From: Paraliobacillus sp. PM-2
GTDB taxonomy: Bacteria > Bacillota > Bacilli > Bacillales > Amphibacillaceae
Assembly (NCBI RefSeq): GCF_001368815.1
Contig: NZ_CTEI01000001.1
Span: 744,001 to 808,000, forward strand
Direction of reading: 5' to 3'
DNA length: 64,000 nt
Notes under the pieces: generated by a model
Told to the model about the DNA's origin: nothing
Seen by the model: only the letters and a program-made list of their open reading frames with translations
Databases searched by the model: none
Shown: in pieces, positions 29,775 to 40,483 of the stretch
Position numbering within the stretch: position 1 is the stretch's first letter
How the letters are laid out: every line of letters starts with the position of its first letter
Program-made: the position numbers and the translations under genes

Positions 29775-29816
29775 GTGGTAAACTAGATTAGGTGAAAGAA
29801 GAACGGAGGATCGATC

Positions 29817-31796
29817 ATGGCTGAAACCTTTGACTTAGTTTCTAAATATAGTCCTCAAGGGGACCAACCACAAGCGATAAAAGAGTTAGTTAATGGCATT
29901 ACATCAGGTAGACGAGCCCAAACACTGCTTGGGGCAACCGGTACAGGTAAGACATTTACCATGTCCAATGTAATAAAAGAAGTAAACAAGCCAACATTAG
30001 TTATTGCACACAATAAAACACTAGCAGGACAACTATATAGTGAATTCAAAGAATTTTTTCCTAATAATGCTGTAGAGTATTTTGTTAGTTATTATGACTA
30101 TTATCAGCCAGAAGCTTATGTTCCCTCTACAGATACATTTATTGAAAAAGATGCAAGTATTAATGATGAAATAGATAAATTACGACACTCAGCTACCTCT
30201 TCCTTGTTTGAAAGAAATGATGTCCTTATTGTTGCGAGTGTGTCCTGTATATATGGTTTAGGTTCGCCAGAGGAATACCGTAATCAAGTATTATCTGTTC
30301 GTGTCGGAATGGAAAAAGATCGGGACGCGTTATTACGCGAATTAGTGGATATTCAGTATGCTCGAAATGATATAGATTTTCAACGAGGTACGTTCCGTGT
30401 TCGAGGCGATTCTGTTGAAATCATCCCGGCATCTAGAGAAGAACACTGTGTCCGTGTTGAATTTTTTGGAGACGAAATTGACCGAATCCGTGAAGTGGAC
30501 GCCTTAACAGGAGAAATTATTGGCGAGCGAGAACATATTGCTATATTTCCAGCTTCTCACTTTGTTACTGGAGAAGAAAAATTAAAAATTGCCATGAAAA
30601 ATATTGAGAAAGAGTTAGAAGAACAATTGAAATATTTTCATGAAAATGACAAATTATTAGAAGCGCAACGAATTGAACAGCGAACACGTTATGATTTAGA
30701 GATGATGGCTGAAATGGGATTTTGTTCAGGCATTGAGAATTATTCCAGACATTTGACATTAAGAGAGCCTGGTTCAACCCCTTATACGCTGATCGATTAT
30801 TTTCCTGATGATTTTTTAATTGTTGTTGATGAATCCCATGTAACACTGCCACAAGTACGTGGTATGTTTAATGGGGATAAAGCTCGTAAGCAGGTGCTCG
30901 TAGATCATGGTTTTCGTTTACCTTCAGCACTTGATAACCGCCCACTCACATTTGAAGAATTTGAGCAAAAGGCGAATCAATTTGTATTTGTATCAGCTAC
31001 ACCAGGACCGTATGAATTAGAACATACACCACAAATGACGGAACAAATTATTAGGCCAACTGGTTTGCTTGATCCAAAAGTAGAAGTAAGACCGATTGAT
31101 GGCCAAATTGATGATTTAATTGGAGAAATCAATAAACGCATCGAACGAAATGAACGTGTGTTAATTACGACATTAACGAAAAAGATGTCTGAAGATCTAA
31201 CGGATTACTTAAAAGAGATTGGAATGAAAGTTGCTTATCTGCATTCTGAAATTAAAACATTAGAACGAATAGAAATTATTCGAGATTTACGAGTAGGGAA
31301 ATATGATGTCCTTATTGGAATTAACTTATTAAGAGAAGGTTTAGATATTCCCGAAGTTTCACTTGTAGCGATACTTGATGCTGATAAAGAAGGATTTCTA
31401 CGCTCTGATCGCTCTCTCATTCAAACAATGGGACGGGCAGCTCGTAATGAAAATGGCCGAGTTCTCATGTATGCAGATCGTATAACCGATTCGATGCAGC
31501 GGGCAATAGAAGAAACAGAAAGACGACGTGAAAAACAACAAGCTTACAACAAGAAACATCAAATTACACCTACAACAATTAAGAAGGATGTACGTGATGT
31601 CATTCGAGCAACAATGGCAGCAGAAACAACTGAATCATATGAAGAAACACCTAAACTGAGCAAGATGACGAAGAAAGAAAAAGATAAGATGATCGAACAA
31701 ATGGAAAAAGAAATGAAACAAGCGGCTCGAGAGTTGAACTTCGAAAAAGCTGCTGAGCTGCGTGATTTAGTATTGGAACTAAAAGCGGAAGGATGA
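29817..31796 (+). CDS. uvrB: Excinuclease ABC subunit B
   Basis: UvrB is the damage-verifying helicase-like subunit of nucleotide excision repair; UvrA loads it on damaged DNA and UvrC cuts beside it. The 659-residue protein has Walker A GATGTGKT (39-46), the damage-probing beta hairpin rich in Tyr ([12 protein letters not shown], about 93-104), DESHVTL, the second helicase lobe ending in MGRAARN, and the C-terminal UVR motif (about 622-657) that binds UvrC. The start is ATG 29817 behind GGAGGATC. An SOS box and promoter lie upstream and uvrA follows 6 nt downstream. Confidence 0.98.
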   Translation: MAETFDLVSKYSPQGDQPQAIKELVNGITSGRRAQTLLGATGTGKTFTMSNVIKEVNKPTLVIAHNKTLAGQLYSEFKEFFPNNAVEYFVSYYDYYQPEAYVPSTDTFIEKDASINDEIDKLRHSATSSLFERNDVLIVASVSCIYGLGSPEEYRNQVLSVRVGMEKDRDALLRELVDIQYARNDIDFQRGTFRVRGDSVEIIPASREEHCVRVEFFGDEIDRIREVDALTGEIIGEREHIAIFPASHFVTGEEKLKIAMKNIEKELEEQLKYFHENDKLLEAQRIEQRTRYDLEMMAEMGFCSGIENYSRHLTLREPGSTPYTLIDYFPDDFLIVVDESHVTLPQVRGMFNGDKARKQVLVDHGFRLPSALDNRPLTFEEFEQKANQFVFVSATPGPYELEHTPQMTEQIIRPTGLLDPKVEVRPIDGQIDDLIGEINKRIERNERVLITTLTKKMSEDLTDYLKEIGMKVAYLHSEIKTLERIEIIRDLRVGKYDVLIGINLLREGLDIPEVSLVAILDADKEGFLRSDRSLIQTMGRAARNENGRVLMYADRITDSMQRAIEETERRREKQQAYNKKHQITPTTIKKDVRDVIRATMAAETTESYEETPKLSKMTKKEKDKMIEQMEKEMKQAARELNFEKAAELRDLVLELKAEG

Positions 31797-31802
31797 CGGT
31801 AA

Positions 31803-34679
31803 ATGGTAAAAAAAGCAATAACGATTCAAGGTGCTCGTGCGCATAATCTTAAAAATGTCGACATTGATATCCCGAAAGATAAATTAGTCGTATTGACTGG
31901 CCTATCGGGCTCAGGGAAATCGTCGCTGGCATTTGATACGATTTATGCTGAAGGGCAACGAAGATATGTTGAATCTCTTTCTGCTTACGCCCGGCAATTC
32001 TTAGGACAAATGGATAAACCAGATGTTGATGCGATTGAAGGCCTGTCACCAGCTATATCTATCGATCAAAAAACCACCAGTAAAAATCCACGGTCAACGG
32101 TTGGAACGGTTACAGAAATTTATGATTATATGCGTTTGTTGTTTGCGAGGGTAGGCCACCCTACTTGTCCGAAGCATGGAATCGAAATTACGTCACAAAC
32201 TGTACAGCAAATGGTAGATCGTATTTTAGAATATCCAGAACGAACAAAACTTCAAATATTAGCACCTGTTATTAGTGGTCGCAAAGGTGAACATTCAAAA
32301 GTATTAGAGAACCTAAAGCAAGAAGGGTTTGTTCGCCTGCGTGTTGACGGTGACATGCGAGAAGTTAGTGAAGATATTCAATTAGAGAAGAATAAAAAAC
32401 ATGATATAGAAGTAGTTGTAGACCGAATTGTTGTAAAAGACGGAATTTCTAGTCGATTAACAGATTCATTAGAAACAGCACTTCGTTTAGGGGAAGGTAA
32501 AGTAATCGTTGATGTAATTGGTGATCAAGAACTATTGTTTAGTGAACATCACGCATGTCCAATTTGTGGTTTCTCTATTGGTGAGTTAGAACCAAGATTG
32601 TTTTCTTTTAATAGTCCTTTTGGAGCTTGTGAACGATGTGATGGGTTAGGAACACAATTAGAAGTTGATGTAGACTTAGTAATTCCTAATAAAGAACTGT
32701 CATTAAAAGAAGGAGCAATTATCGCTTGGGAGCCAACAAGTTCACAATATTATCCACAGTTGCTGAAAAGTGTTTGCCAGCATTACGGAATAGATATGGA
32801 AGTTCCAGTAAGTCAATTACCTAAAGATCAATTAGAGAAAATATTACATGGAAGTGGAAAAGAACGCATTCATTTTCGATATGAGAACGATTATGGTATG
32901 ACAAGAGAGAATGATATTCTTTTTGAAGGGGTATTATCTAATATTGCTCGTCGTTATCGGGAAACGTCATCTGACTTTATACGAGAGCAAATGGAAAAAT
33001 ATATGGCACAAAAACATTGCCCGACATGTAAAGGTTATCGTTTGAAGAAAGAGGCGATAGCTGTACAAATTAATGGATACCATATTGGACAAGTGACAGA
33101 AAAGTCTGTTACAGAAGCTAATCAATTCATCTCTCAATTGAAGCTTAGTGAAAAGGAACAGCAAATTGCAAAAATGATTGTTAAAGAAATTCAAGACCGA
33201 CTCACATTTTTGACGAACGTTGGATTGGATTACCTTACGTTATCTCGTGCAGCGGGTACTTTGTCTGGAGGAGAAGCACAACGTATTCGACTGGCAACCC
33301 AAATTGGTTCGGCCTTAACAGGGGTCCTATATGTACTTGATGAACCTTCCATTGGCTTGCATCAGCGGGATAATAATCGGTTAATTGCAACGCTACAACA
33401 AATGCGAGATTTAGGTAATACGTTAATTGTTGTAGAGCATGATGAGGATACGATGCTTGCAGCGGATTGGTTGATTGATATTGGACCAGGAGCTGGGGAA
33501 CATGGAGGCTCTATTGTTGCAAGTGGTACGCCAAAGCAAGTCATGAAAAAGAAGCAGTCTTTAACGGGTCAATATCTTTCTGGAAAAAAATTCATTCCGT
33601 TACCAACAAATCGTCGTAAACCGGATGGTCGATTTATTGAAGTAATTGGTGCAGAAGAAAATAATTTAAAAAATGTTAATGCTAAGATTCCAATTGGTTT
33701 ATTTACTACCGTAACAGGTGTATCAGGATCAGGAAAAAGTACATTAATTAATGAGATTTTACAGAAAAGTTTGGCAATGACATTAAATCGTGCAAAGCAA
33801 AAGCCAGGTAAGCATAAAACTATTAAAGGTAGCGAATATCTCGAGAAGGTAATTGATATCGATCAGTCACCAATAGGACGAACGCCTCGGTCAAATCCTG
33901 CAACATACACAGGGGTTTTTGATGATATTCGAGATGTATTTGCCCAAACAAATGAAGCGAAAATACGTGGCTATAAAAAAGGTAGATTTAGCTTTAATGT
34001 AAAAGGTGGACGTTGCGAGGCTTGTCGAGGTGACGGTATTATAAAAATAGAGATGCATTTCTTACCAGATGTTTATGTACCTTGCGAAGTGTGTCATGGT
34101 AAAAGATATAACCGTGAAACATTGGAAGTGAAATATAAAGGGAAGAATATTGCTGATATCCTTGATATGACCATTGAAAATGCATTACATTTTTTTGAGA
34201 ATATCCCTAAAATCAAACGTAAACTACAAACGGTTTATGATGTTGGACTAGGCTATGTACGTCTAGGTCAACCAGCAACAACATTGTCTGGCGGTGAGGC
34301 ACAACGTGTGAAATTAGCTAGTGAATTACATCGCCGATCTAATGGGAAATCATTATATATTCTAGACGAACCAACAACCGGGCTTCATGTTGATGATATT
34401 TATCGGTTATTAGAAGTTTTACAACGCTTGGTAGAAAACGGTGATTCTGTTTTAATCATTGAACATAATTTAGATGTAATTAAAGCGGCCGATTATATTA
34501 TTGATCTAGGTCCTGAAGGTGGTGACCGTGGTGGTCAAATTGTAGCTGCTGGATCACCAGAAGAAGTAGCCGAAACAGAACAGTCATATACGGGTAATTA
34601 TCTAAAACCAATATTAGAACGTGATCGAAAGCGAATGAATGAAAAAATAAAAGCAAAAGAAAAAGTGGCTCAATCCTAA
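31803..34679 (+). CDS. uvrA: Excinuclease ABC subunit A
   Basis: UvrA is the ATP-driven damage sensor of nucleotide excision repair. The 958-residue protein has the first Walker A GLSGSGKS (33-40), a zinc finger beginning CPIC and ending CERC, ABC signature LSGGEAQRI, the second Walker [10 protein letters not shown] (about 640), the second zinc finger (CEAC...CEVC) and signature LSGGEAQRV. Length and domain order are normal. It is cotranscribed with uvrB under LexA control; the ribosome binding site lies in the uvrB end (GGAAGGATGA). A strong terminator follows. Confidence 0.98.
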   Translation: MVKKAITIQGARAHNLKNVDIDIPKDKLVVLTGLSGSGKSSLAFDTIYAEGQRRYVESLSAYARQFLGQMDKPDVDAIEGLSPAISIDQKTTSKNPRSTVGTVTEIYDYMRLLFARVGHPTCPKHGIEITSQTVQQMVDRILEYPERTKLQILAPVISGRKGEHSKVLENLKQEGFVRLRVDGDMREVSEDIQLEKNKKHDIEVVVDRIVVKDGISSRLTDSLETALRLGEGKVIVDVIGDQELLFSEHHACPICGFSIGELEPRLFSFNSPFGACERCDGLGTQLEVDVDLVIPNKELSLKEGAIIAWEPTSSQYYPQLLKSVCQHYGIDMEVPVSQLPKDQLEKILHGSGKERIHFRYENDYGMTRENDILFEGVLSNIARRYRETSSDFIREQMEKYMAQKHCPTCKGYRLKKEAIAVQINGYHIGQVTEKSVTEANQFISQLKLSEKEQQIAKMIVKEIQDRLTFLTNVGLDYLTLSRAAGTLSGGEAQRIRLATQIGSALTGVLYVLDEPSIGLHQRDNNRLIATLQQMRDLGNTLIVVEHDEDTMLAADWLIDIGPGAGEHGGSIVASGTPKQVMKKKQSLTGQYLSGKKFIPLPTNRRKPDGRFIEVIGAEENNLKNVNAKIPIGLFTTVTGVSGSGKSTLINEILQKSLAMTLNRAKQKPGKHKTIKGSEYLEKVIDIDQSPIGRTPRSNPATYTGVFDDIRDVFAQTNEAKIRGYKKGRFSFNVKGGRCEACRGDGIIKIEMHFLPDVYVPCEVCHGKRYNRETLEVKYKGKNIADILDMTIENALHFFENIPKIKRKLQTVYDVGLGYVRLGQPATTLSGGEAQRVKLASELHRRSNGKSLYILDEPTTGLHVDDIYRLLEVLQRLVENGDSVLIIEHNLDVIKAADYIIDLGPEGGDRGGQIVAAGSPEEVAETEQSYTGNYLKPILERDRKRMNEKIKAKEKVAQS

Positions 34680-34765
34680 AGTAAATGTAGTCATAACACA
34701 GCGATTACTAATAATTAGGATCATATAAAACAGTTATGTCGTTGTTTATAACTACCATACTTAAA

Positions 34766-34810
34766 TGAACAACTTATTCTTATTAATAATAAGAATAAGT
34801 TGTTCATTTT
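34766..34810 (+). terminator. Strong terminator after uvrA
   Basis: A 19-bp perfect stem (34766-34784 with 34788-34806), 3-nt loop, then TTTT. Confidence 0.8.
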
Positions 34811-34873
34811 GACCTAAAAGATAAAATTGAGTACAGTATACAATAGGGAAAAATGAGAGAGGAGTTTAACCAA

Positions 34874-35227
34874 TTGGAAGCCATAGATAAAACAATTGTA
34901 CAAACAAAATTAAATCAGCTAGCAAATCAAGACGTATATGTGCATATAGAAACAACTAACGGTGCATACGCTAGTCACCATAATGCTGATGCATATAATG
35001 TAGGTGTCTTCATGCGCAATGCAACGGTTCGCTATCATCAAGCAAAAATCACTGGTGATCATACTGGCTATCGTGTCGGGTTAAAAACTGATAATGGTTG
35101 GGTTTATGCTGAAGGTGTTCGCGAATATGAGATAGATACCTCTGACCGTTTATTGCTAGCGGGGCATGATCGAGAAGGACGATTAATGGTGGCCTTGCAA
35201 CTTAGTAGAACACCATTTAATGAGTAA
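34874..35227 (+). CDS. yojF: YojF family protein (DUF1806)
   Basis: A 117-residue protein of the YojF family, found next to bshB2 in many Bacillaceae; its biochemical role is not established. It contains the conserved NQDVYVHIETTNGAYASHH stretch. The start is TTG 34874, 9-10 nt after GAGAGGAG; this gives the expected family length, while the longer frame from ATG 34853 adds seven residues and overlaps that site. It is followed after 28 nt by bshB2, so the two are probably one operon. A part in bacillithiol metabolism is inferred from that pairing only. Confidence 0.85.
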   Translation: MEAIDKTIVQTKLNQLANQDVYVHIETTNGAYASHHNADAYNVGVFMRNATVRYHQAKITGDHTGYRVGLKTDNGWVYAEGVREYEIDTSDRLLLAGHDREGRLMVALQLSRTPFNE

Positions 35228-35255
35228 GTTGGTATATAAAGGAGTTGGAGAATAA

Positions 35256-35912
35256 ATGGAAAGTCATGTTGTTGTTATCTTCCCTCATCCTGATGATGAA
35301 GCATTTGGTGCGGCAGGTACAATCACACACTTTAGAGAACAAGGTGTACCTGTTACTTATTTATGTGGAACATTAGGTGAGATGGGAAGAAATATGGGGA
35401 ATCCTACTTTTGCTACAAGAGAAAGTTTACCACATTTTCGTAAAGAAGAACTTATTGCAGCTTGTGATGTGTTAGATATTGATCTACATATGCTAGGCTA
35501 TCGTGATAAAACATTAGAATTTGAATCAAAAGATGAGATAGCTACTAACCTGCTAACATACTTAGAAGCGTTAGAGCCTAGTTTAGTAATTACTCATTAT
35601 CCAGGTCACGCTGTTCATCCAGATCATAATGCATTTGGGGCGGCAACAATTGAAGCAATAAAACGTATGGAGATTTCTAAACGTCCAAAGGTTTGGGCAC
35701 AAGCGATTACGAATACTCGCTTTGAAGATTTAGGACAACCAGATGTTTCATTAGATATCACACCTTACTTCACAAAGAAGTTCGAAACTATTTTAGCACA
35801 TCAATCTCAAGCAGCGGGTGTACTAGGAGATATGGATCCGTCAATCGAAAAATTAGCCGATATTATAAAAACAAAGTTGTCGACTGAACAGTTCTATACT
35901 TGGCATTTTTAA
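35256..35912 (+). CDS. bshB2: Bacillithiol biosynthesis deacetylase BshB2
   Basis: BshB-type enzymes remove the acetyl group from GlcNAc-malate to make GlcN-malate, the second step of bacillithiol synthesis. The 218-residue protein is a LmbE-like zinc deacetylase: PHPDDE (10-15) supplies His and Asp ligands plus the catalytic Asp, and HPDHN (about 122-126) the third ligand. The start is ATG 35256 behind AAGGAGTTGGAG. Pairing with yojF matches the yojG (bshB2) arrangement of B. subtilis; bshA and bshC are not in this window. Confidence 0.92.
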   Translation: MESHVVVIFPHPDDEAFGAAGTITHFREQGVPVTYLCGTLGEMGRNMGNPTFATRESLPHFRKEELIAACDVLDIDLHMLGYRDKTLEFESKDEIATNLLTYLEALEPSLVITHYPGHAVHPDHNAFGAATIEAIKRMEISKRPKVWAQAITNTRFEDLGQPDVSLDITPYFTKKFETILAHQSQAAGVLGDMDPSIEKLADIIKTKLSTEQFYTWHF

Positions 35913-36068
35913 TTGAAAGTACAATGTTAGCGCCTTTCAAATTTTCTATTATTTTATGAATTCAAAGTGTTTAACGAAATAAAAAATGAGGAATATAATT
36001 GATAAATGAGTTAATGGATAGATTTATCAATTAGAGCATAACATAATAGATGAAAAGGAGGATATACG

Positions 36069-36269
36069 ATGAAAAAAAAGCTGTATCGTTCAAGTAAAAA
36101 TAAAATGGTATCAGGTGTAATAGGTGGAATTGCAGAATATTTTAATGTGGATGCAACGATATTGCGATTAATTTTTGTTGTTGCACTTCCATTTACAGCA
36201 TTTTTCCCATTAGTTTTTGTATATATCGCAGCAGCAATCATTATGCCAATTGATAATGGTGTATCATAA
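36069..36269 (+). CDS. yvlC: PspC-domain small membrane protein
   Basis: A 66-residue protein consisting of one PspC domain: a basic N-terminus (KKKLYRSSKNKMVSGVIGGIAEYF) and a hydrophobic helix at about 35-58. PspC proteins are linked to envelope stress in other bacteria. The start is ATG 36069 behind AAAAGGAGGATA. It overlaps the next gene by one base, so the pair is translationally coupled. Order and position before hprK resemble yvlC-yvlD of B. subtilis. Confidence 0.88.
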   Translation: MKKKLYRSSKNKMVSGVIGGIAEYFNVDATILRLIFVVALPFTAFFPLVFVYIAAAIIMPIDNGVS

Positions 36270-36622
36270 TGACGCGTTGGTTTGTGTCTTTATTATTAAA
36301 TGCACTTGCATTGACACTGGTTTCACAGCTTTTTGATGCCTTTTATATAGAAGGGGTTGGAACAGCGTTATTTGCAAGTGTCATTTTATCTGTTCTAAAT
36401 GTGATCGTAAAGCCTATTTTAGTTGTATTAACATTACCAATTACTATTGTGTCACTCGGTCTTTTTTTATTTGTTATCAATGCAATCACATTAATGCTTT
36501 CACAAGCATTGATAGGTGATTCATTTGTTATTGATGGCTTCGGAATTGCGGTACTTGCTGCAATTGTATTATCACTAATTAATTTAATTCTCAATCGATT
36601 AATTAAAGATCGTATTACTTGA
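36269..36622 (+). CDS. yvlD: YvlD-type four-helix membrane protein
   Basis: A 117-residue membrane protein with about four hydrophobic helices, of the family labelled phage holin 4 (YvlD). In Bacillus the family is chromosomal and associated with envelope stress, not with phage lysis; nothing phage-like surrounds it. The start ATG 36269 shares a base with the yvlC stop (TAATG). A terminator follows. Confidence 0.88.
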   Translation: MTRWFVSLLLNALALTLVSQLFDAFYIEGVGTALFASVILSVLNVIVKPILVVLTLPITIVSLGLFLFVINAITLMLSQALIGDSFVIDGFGIAVLAAIVLSLINLILNRLIKDRIT

Positions 36623-36655
36623 GTTAAGGTTGGATAAAAATTTTAAGCTTTATTA

Positions 36656-36709
36656 AAAAAAGTACCCTATAGAGTAGCTCTTTAAAAGCTACCTACAGGG
36701 TACTTTTGT
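36656..36709 (+). terminator. Intrinsic terminator after yvlD
   Basis: Two-part stem: AAAAGTACCCT/AGGGTACTTTT outside and AGTAGCT/AGCTAC inside, with T4 at the end. Confidence 0.85.
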
Positions 36710-36817
36710 GTATAATAATGTTAATTCAGTTATTCCATCTGCATAGCTTGAATTTCTATAAGGCTCGTTTTTAAGTTATACTGTGGAAAAGTAGGAAAAA
36801 AAGGAGCAACTAAAAGA

Positions 36818-38560
36818 ATGAGTCACCCATTTCTTCAATTTTCTTTTCAAACAAATCCAGATGATCATCACTCTATTTTTTTTGGAAATCCAATAGATGT
36901 ATATCAATCTACAGACATTAATCAGGTGATCCCTATATTAAAAAAAGTAGAGAAAGCAATAAATGATGGATATTATGCTGCTGGTTTCGTGTCTTATGAA
37001 GCTGCCCCCGCTTTCGATCATAACTATAAGGTCGTTTGTACAAAAAGCGATTTTCCGTTAATTTATTTCGCAATATTTAATGAACCCGAACCAAATAAAT
37101 CGTGCGCTTTTACTGAAAGTGAATCTTATCATGTTTCTGATTGGTCATTTATTTCTAATTACAAACAATATGATAAAGGGATTAAAGCAATTAAACGTGC
37201 AATTAAAAATGGGGATACATATCAAGTTAATTACACGACGCAAATGGAAGCAGATTTTTCTGGTGATCCTTATACGTTATATCAACAACTAAAGTACAAT
37301 CAAAAAGCAGGTTATAGTGCATATATGGAATTGGATAACTACCAAATATTATCTGCTTCCCCTGAACTTTTCTTTCAAGTACAGAATGGAAAAATAATAA
37401 CGAAACCGATGAAAGGCACTTCGCGTAGAGGACGTTTTTTTCAAGAAGATGAGTGTTTAAAACAACAATTATATGAATCAGAAAAAGAACGAGCGGAAAA
37501 TCTAATGATTGTAGATTTACTCCGAAATGATTTAGGGAAAATAGCTAAACTCGGATCTGTAAAAGTTACGAAACAATTGGAAATTGAGTCGTATCCAACT
37601 GTTCATCAAATGACTTCTACAATAACCGCTGATCTAAATACACATCGTATAATTGATTGGTTTCAAGCATTATTTCCTTGTGGATCCATAACAGGTGCTC
37701 CAAAAATGAAAACAATGGAATATATTGCTGCACTTGAACAGAATCCTAGAGGGGTGTATTGTGGTGCGATTGGTTATTTCACTCCTAAACAGGAGGCAAT
37801 TTTTAATGTTCCCATTCGAACCGTTGTGATAGATAAAAGAACTAAAAAAGCAACTTATGGCGTTGGAAGTGGTGTAACATGGGACTCTAAAGTGAAAAAT
37901 GAGTATGAAGAATTGAAAACGAAAGCGAAATTATTGACTGAAAAAAGGTCAGCATTTCAATTAATTGAAACCATATTATTAGAGCAAGGGAGTTACCCAT
38001 TAGAAGCTTATCATGTCAAACGATTAGCTGAGTCTGCAAAGTATTTTAATATTCCCTTTTCGAAAGAGAAGGTAAACAAAACATTAGAAAAAATAAAACA
38101 TCAGCTAGATGTGGGGAAATATAAAGTAAGACTTCTATTAGATTTGAATGGTGAACTGCATAAGTCCGTAGAAGAATTAAGTAATACACCAGAATCTGTT
38201 GAATGTGAATTAGCTAGCTATCCCATAGATAAAACAAATGTATTCCATTATCATAAAACAACGAACCGTTCGATTTATCAAGAACATGTAACAAATAATC
38301 CATCTATATTCTCTGTATTACTTTGGAATGATCAAGAGGAAATTACAGAATTCACATTCGGGAATGTCGTCGTTGAGCTGGATGGTCAACTATTCACACC
38401 ACCTTTATCTGCTGGTTTATTGCCTGGAACATACCGAGACTATTTATTAGAACATCACATGATTAAAGAACGTACGATTACAAAGAAAGAAGTCATGGCG
38501 GCTTGCAATGTTTGGTTCATTAACAGTCTAAGAGGATGGATTTCAGTCCAACTAAAATAA
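36818..38560 (+). CDS. pabB: Fused aminodeoxychorismate synthase component I and lyase
   Basis: A 580-residue fusion of two steps of p-aminobenzoate (folate) synthesis. Residues about 1-370 are PabB, the chorismate-binding enzyme that uses ammonia from PabA to make aminodeoxychorismate; it shows AIKNGDTYQVNYT, KPMKGTSRRG, LRNDLGKIAKLGSV and CGSITGAPK. Residues about 378-580 look like a PabC-type class IV PLP lyase, with FQLIETIL, EAYHVKRLAESA, EITEFTFGN and AGLLPGTYRDYLL. The likely PLP-lysine region is FHYHKTTNR. The start is ATG 36818 behind AAAAAAGGAGC. pabA is not in the window. The fusion is known from other bacteria; it differs from the separate pabB and pabC of B. subtilis. Confidence 0.92.
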   Translation: MSHPFLQFSFQTNPDDHHSIFFGNPIDVYQSTDINQVIPILKKVEKAINDGYYAAGFVSYEAAPAFDHNYKVVCTKSDFPLIYFAIFNEPEPNKSCAFTESESYHVSDWSFISNYKQYDKGIKAIKRAIKNGDTYQVNYTTQMEADFSGDPYTLYQQLKYNQKAGYSAYMELDNYQILSASPELFFQVQNGKIITKPMKGTSRRGRFFQEDECLKQQLYESEKERAENLMIVDLLRNDLGKIAKLGSVKVTKQLEIESYPTVHQMTSTITADLNTHRIIDWFQALFPCGSITGAPKMKTMEYIAALEQNPRGVYCGAIGYFTPKQEAIFNVPIRTVVIDKRTKKATYGVGSGVTWDSKVKNEYEELKTKAKLLTEKRSAFQLIETILLEQGSYPLEAYHVKRLAESAKYFNIPFSKEKVNKTLEKIKHQLDVGKYKVRLLLDLNGELHKSVEELSNTPESVECELASYPIDKTNVFHYHKTTNRSIYQEHVTNNPSIFSVLLWNDQEEITEFTFGNVVVELDGQLFTPPLSAGLLPGTYRDYLLEHHMIKERTITKKEVMAACNVWFINSLRGWISVQLK

Positions 38561-38599
38561 TTGATTCACTATTAAATTGGTGATTGTACAAACAAAAAG

Positions 38600-38608
38600 T
38601 GCTACAAT
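38600..38608 (+). promoter_or_regulatory. Extended -10 promoter of the hprK operon
   Basis: TGCTACAAT (38600-38608) fits TGn-TAnAAT, with TGATTG as a poor -35 about 16 nt upstream; 57 nt before the hprK start. Confidence 0.5.
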
Positions 38609-38664
38609 AAACATACATCTTGTTACAAAAGGTAATAAGTTGATGGCATGATGGAGGGATGAAT

Positions 38665-39618
38665 TTGACTAAAATTTATACACAAGATTTATTAGATCAG
38701 TTTAAGTTAGAAGTAGTTGCTGGTAGTAACGGCGTTAATAGAGAAATTGTTATGAGTGATATTTCACGTCCTGGAATTGAAATGACAGGTTATTTTCGTT
38801 ACTATCCAAAGAAACGATTACAATTATTAGGGAAGACAGAACTTTCTTATTATAAAGATTTGAATTCTGAGGAACGGGCTGACCGTGCAAAAAAAATGTG
38901 TACCCCAGTAACACCAGGGATTGTAGTTTCAAGAGGTATGGATATTCCGGATGAGCTTATACAAGCATGTGATAAAGCAGATGTGCCATTACTAAGATCG
39001 CCATATAAAACAACACGCGTTGTCAGTCGATTAACAAACTTTTTAGAAGCAAAATTTGCACCATTTACAGCAATGCACGGTGTATTAGTTGATATATATG
39101 GTGTTGGTGTACTCATTACAGGGCAAAGTGGCGTAGGTAAAAGTGAAACGGCACTTGAGTTAGTAAAAAGAGGGCATCGTCTGGTAGCAGATGATAGTGT
39201 TGAGATTAGACAAGAAGATTATGATCGTTTAATTGGTTCTTCACCACCATTGATAGAACATTTATTAGAAATTCGTGGCTTAGGTATTATTAATGTAATG
39301 ACATTATTTGGGGCAGGATCTGTCCGTTCATACAAAAAGATATCTTACGTTATTAATTTAGAATCATGGGATGAACAAAAACAATATGATCGCCTAGGTT
39401 TAGAAGAAGAAACAATGAAAATTATTGATGTAGAAGTACCCAAGGCAACATTACCTGTACGACCGGGACGAAATTTGGCGGTTATTATTGAAGTAGCAGC
39501 GATGAATTTTCGTTTGAAACAAATGGGTGTGAATGCTGCCGAGGAGTTTTCTACTCGATTAACTACGATGATAGATAATGAAAAAAGTAATTTAGGTATT
39601 GATTACGATTTGGAATAG
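38665..39618 (+). CDS. hprK: HPr kinase/phosphorylase
   Basis: HprK phosphorylates HPr and Crh on Ser46 when glycolytic intermediates are high and reverses this by phosphorolysis, making pyrophosphate. Ser46-P forms are the corepressors of CcpA. The 317-residue protein has an N-terminal domain (about 1-125) and the kinase domain with [17 protein letters not shown], Walker A GQSGVGKS (153-160) and the conserved [11 protein letters not shown] segment. The start is TTG 38665 (TKIYTQDLL), 6 nt after GGAGGG; ATG 38659 touches that site with no spacing. lgt, yvoD, ppaX and yvoF follow as in B. subtilis. Confidence 0.97.
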   Translation: MTKIYTQDLLDQFKLEVVAGSNGVNREIVMSDISRPGIEMTGYFRYYPKKRLQLLGKTELSYYKDLNSEERADRAKKMCTPVTPGIVVSRGMDIPDELIQACDKADVPLLRSPYKTTRVVSRLTNFLEAKFAPFTAMHGVLVDIYGVGVLITGQSGVGKSETALELVKRGHRLVADDSVEIRQEDYDRLIGSSPPLIEHLLEIRGLGIINVMTLFGAGSVRSYKKISYVINLESWDEQKQYDRLGLEEETMKIIDVEVPKATLPVRPGRNLAVIIEVAAMNFRLKQMGVNAAEEFSTRLTTMIDNEKSNLGIDYDLE

Positions 39619-39636
39619 GGAAGGGAGTTAGCTATT

Positions 39637-40470
39637 TTGTTATTTCAAGTATCACCACCAATTGATCGTGTGTTTTTAGAACTTGGTCCACTAACTATTT
39701 ATTGGTATGCGGTTATCATTGTTAGTGGTGTTTTTATTGGTTTGTGGTTAGCGACAAGAGAGACAGATCGGTTGGGGTTAGAAAAAGACTTATTTACAGA
39801 TTTAATTATGTTTGCCTTACCAATAGCAATTATTTCTGCTCGTTTTTATTATGTCGCGTTTGAATGGGAAAGATATCAAGGTGGTCCATGGTGGGATGTG
39901 TTTGCCATATGGGAAGGTGGCATCGCTATTCATGGAGCACTGATAGGATCAGTTATAACGGCTATTATTTTTGCACGAGTAAAAAGGGTATCATTTTGGC
40001 AACTTGCTGATATTGCAGCACCTAGTCTCATTTTAGGTCAAGCAATTGGACGATGGGGTAACTTTATCAATCAGGAAGCGCATGGTGGAGTTGTATCTGA
40101 CGCATTTTTCAATAATTTTATGCAATACTTACCTGATTTTATTGTAAATCAGATGTACATAGATGGTGCATATTATCATCCCACATTCTTATATGAATCG
40201 GTCTGGAATATATTGATCTTTAGTTTACTTTTAGTTCTACGTAAAAAAGTGAATCCTAGAAGAGGTGAATTATTCTTAACTTATGTGATTGGTTATTCTG
40301 TTGGAAGGTATTTTATCGAGGGTATGCGTACGGATAGTTTATATATCATCGGTTCATTACGAACAGCCCAAGTAATTTCGATTGTTTTAGTTGTTGTATG
40401 TATAGGTATAATGATTTATCGTAGAAAAACAAATATGGCAAACCGCAGATATAGTGGAAAAAAGATATAA
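39637..40470 (+). CDS. lgt: Prolipoprotein diacylglyceryl transferase
   Basis: Lgt moves a diacylglyceryl group from phosphatidylglycerol to the lipobox cysteine of prolipoproteins, the first step of lipoprotein maturation. The 277-residue membrane protein has about seven helices, the conserved IHGALIG segment and the Lgt signature [13 protein letters not shown] (about residues 139-151). The start is TTG 39637, 9 nt after AAGGGAG. It lies in the hprK operon. The window itself encodes at least two of its likely substrates (the lipoproteins at 13083 and 62343). Confidence 0.97.
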   Translation: MLFQVSPPIDRVFLELGPLTIYWYAVIIVSGVFIGLWLATRETDRLGLEKDLFTDLIMFALPIAIISARFYYVAFEWERYQGGPWWDVFAIWEGGIAIHGALIGSVITAIIFARVKRVSFWQLADIAAPSLILGQAIGRWGNFINQEAHGGVVSDAFFNNFMQYLPDFIVNQMYIDGAYYHPTFLYESVWNILIFSLLLVLRKKVNPRRGELFLTYVIGYSVGRYFIEGMRTDSLYIIGSLRTAQVISIVLVVVCIGIMIYRRKTNMANRRYSGKKI

Positions 40471-40483
40471 TGGAGATTAGATA

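Noticed and set aside
36269-36622. Holin family label of YvlD as a sign of a prophage
   Set aside because: No other phage gene is near, and the yvlC-yvlD pair is a normal chromosomal pair in Bacillaceae.
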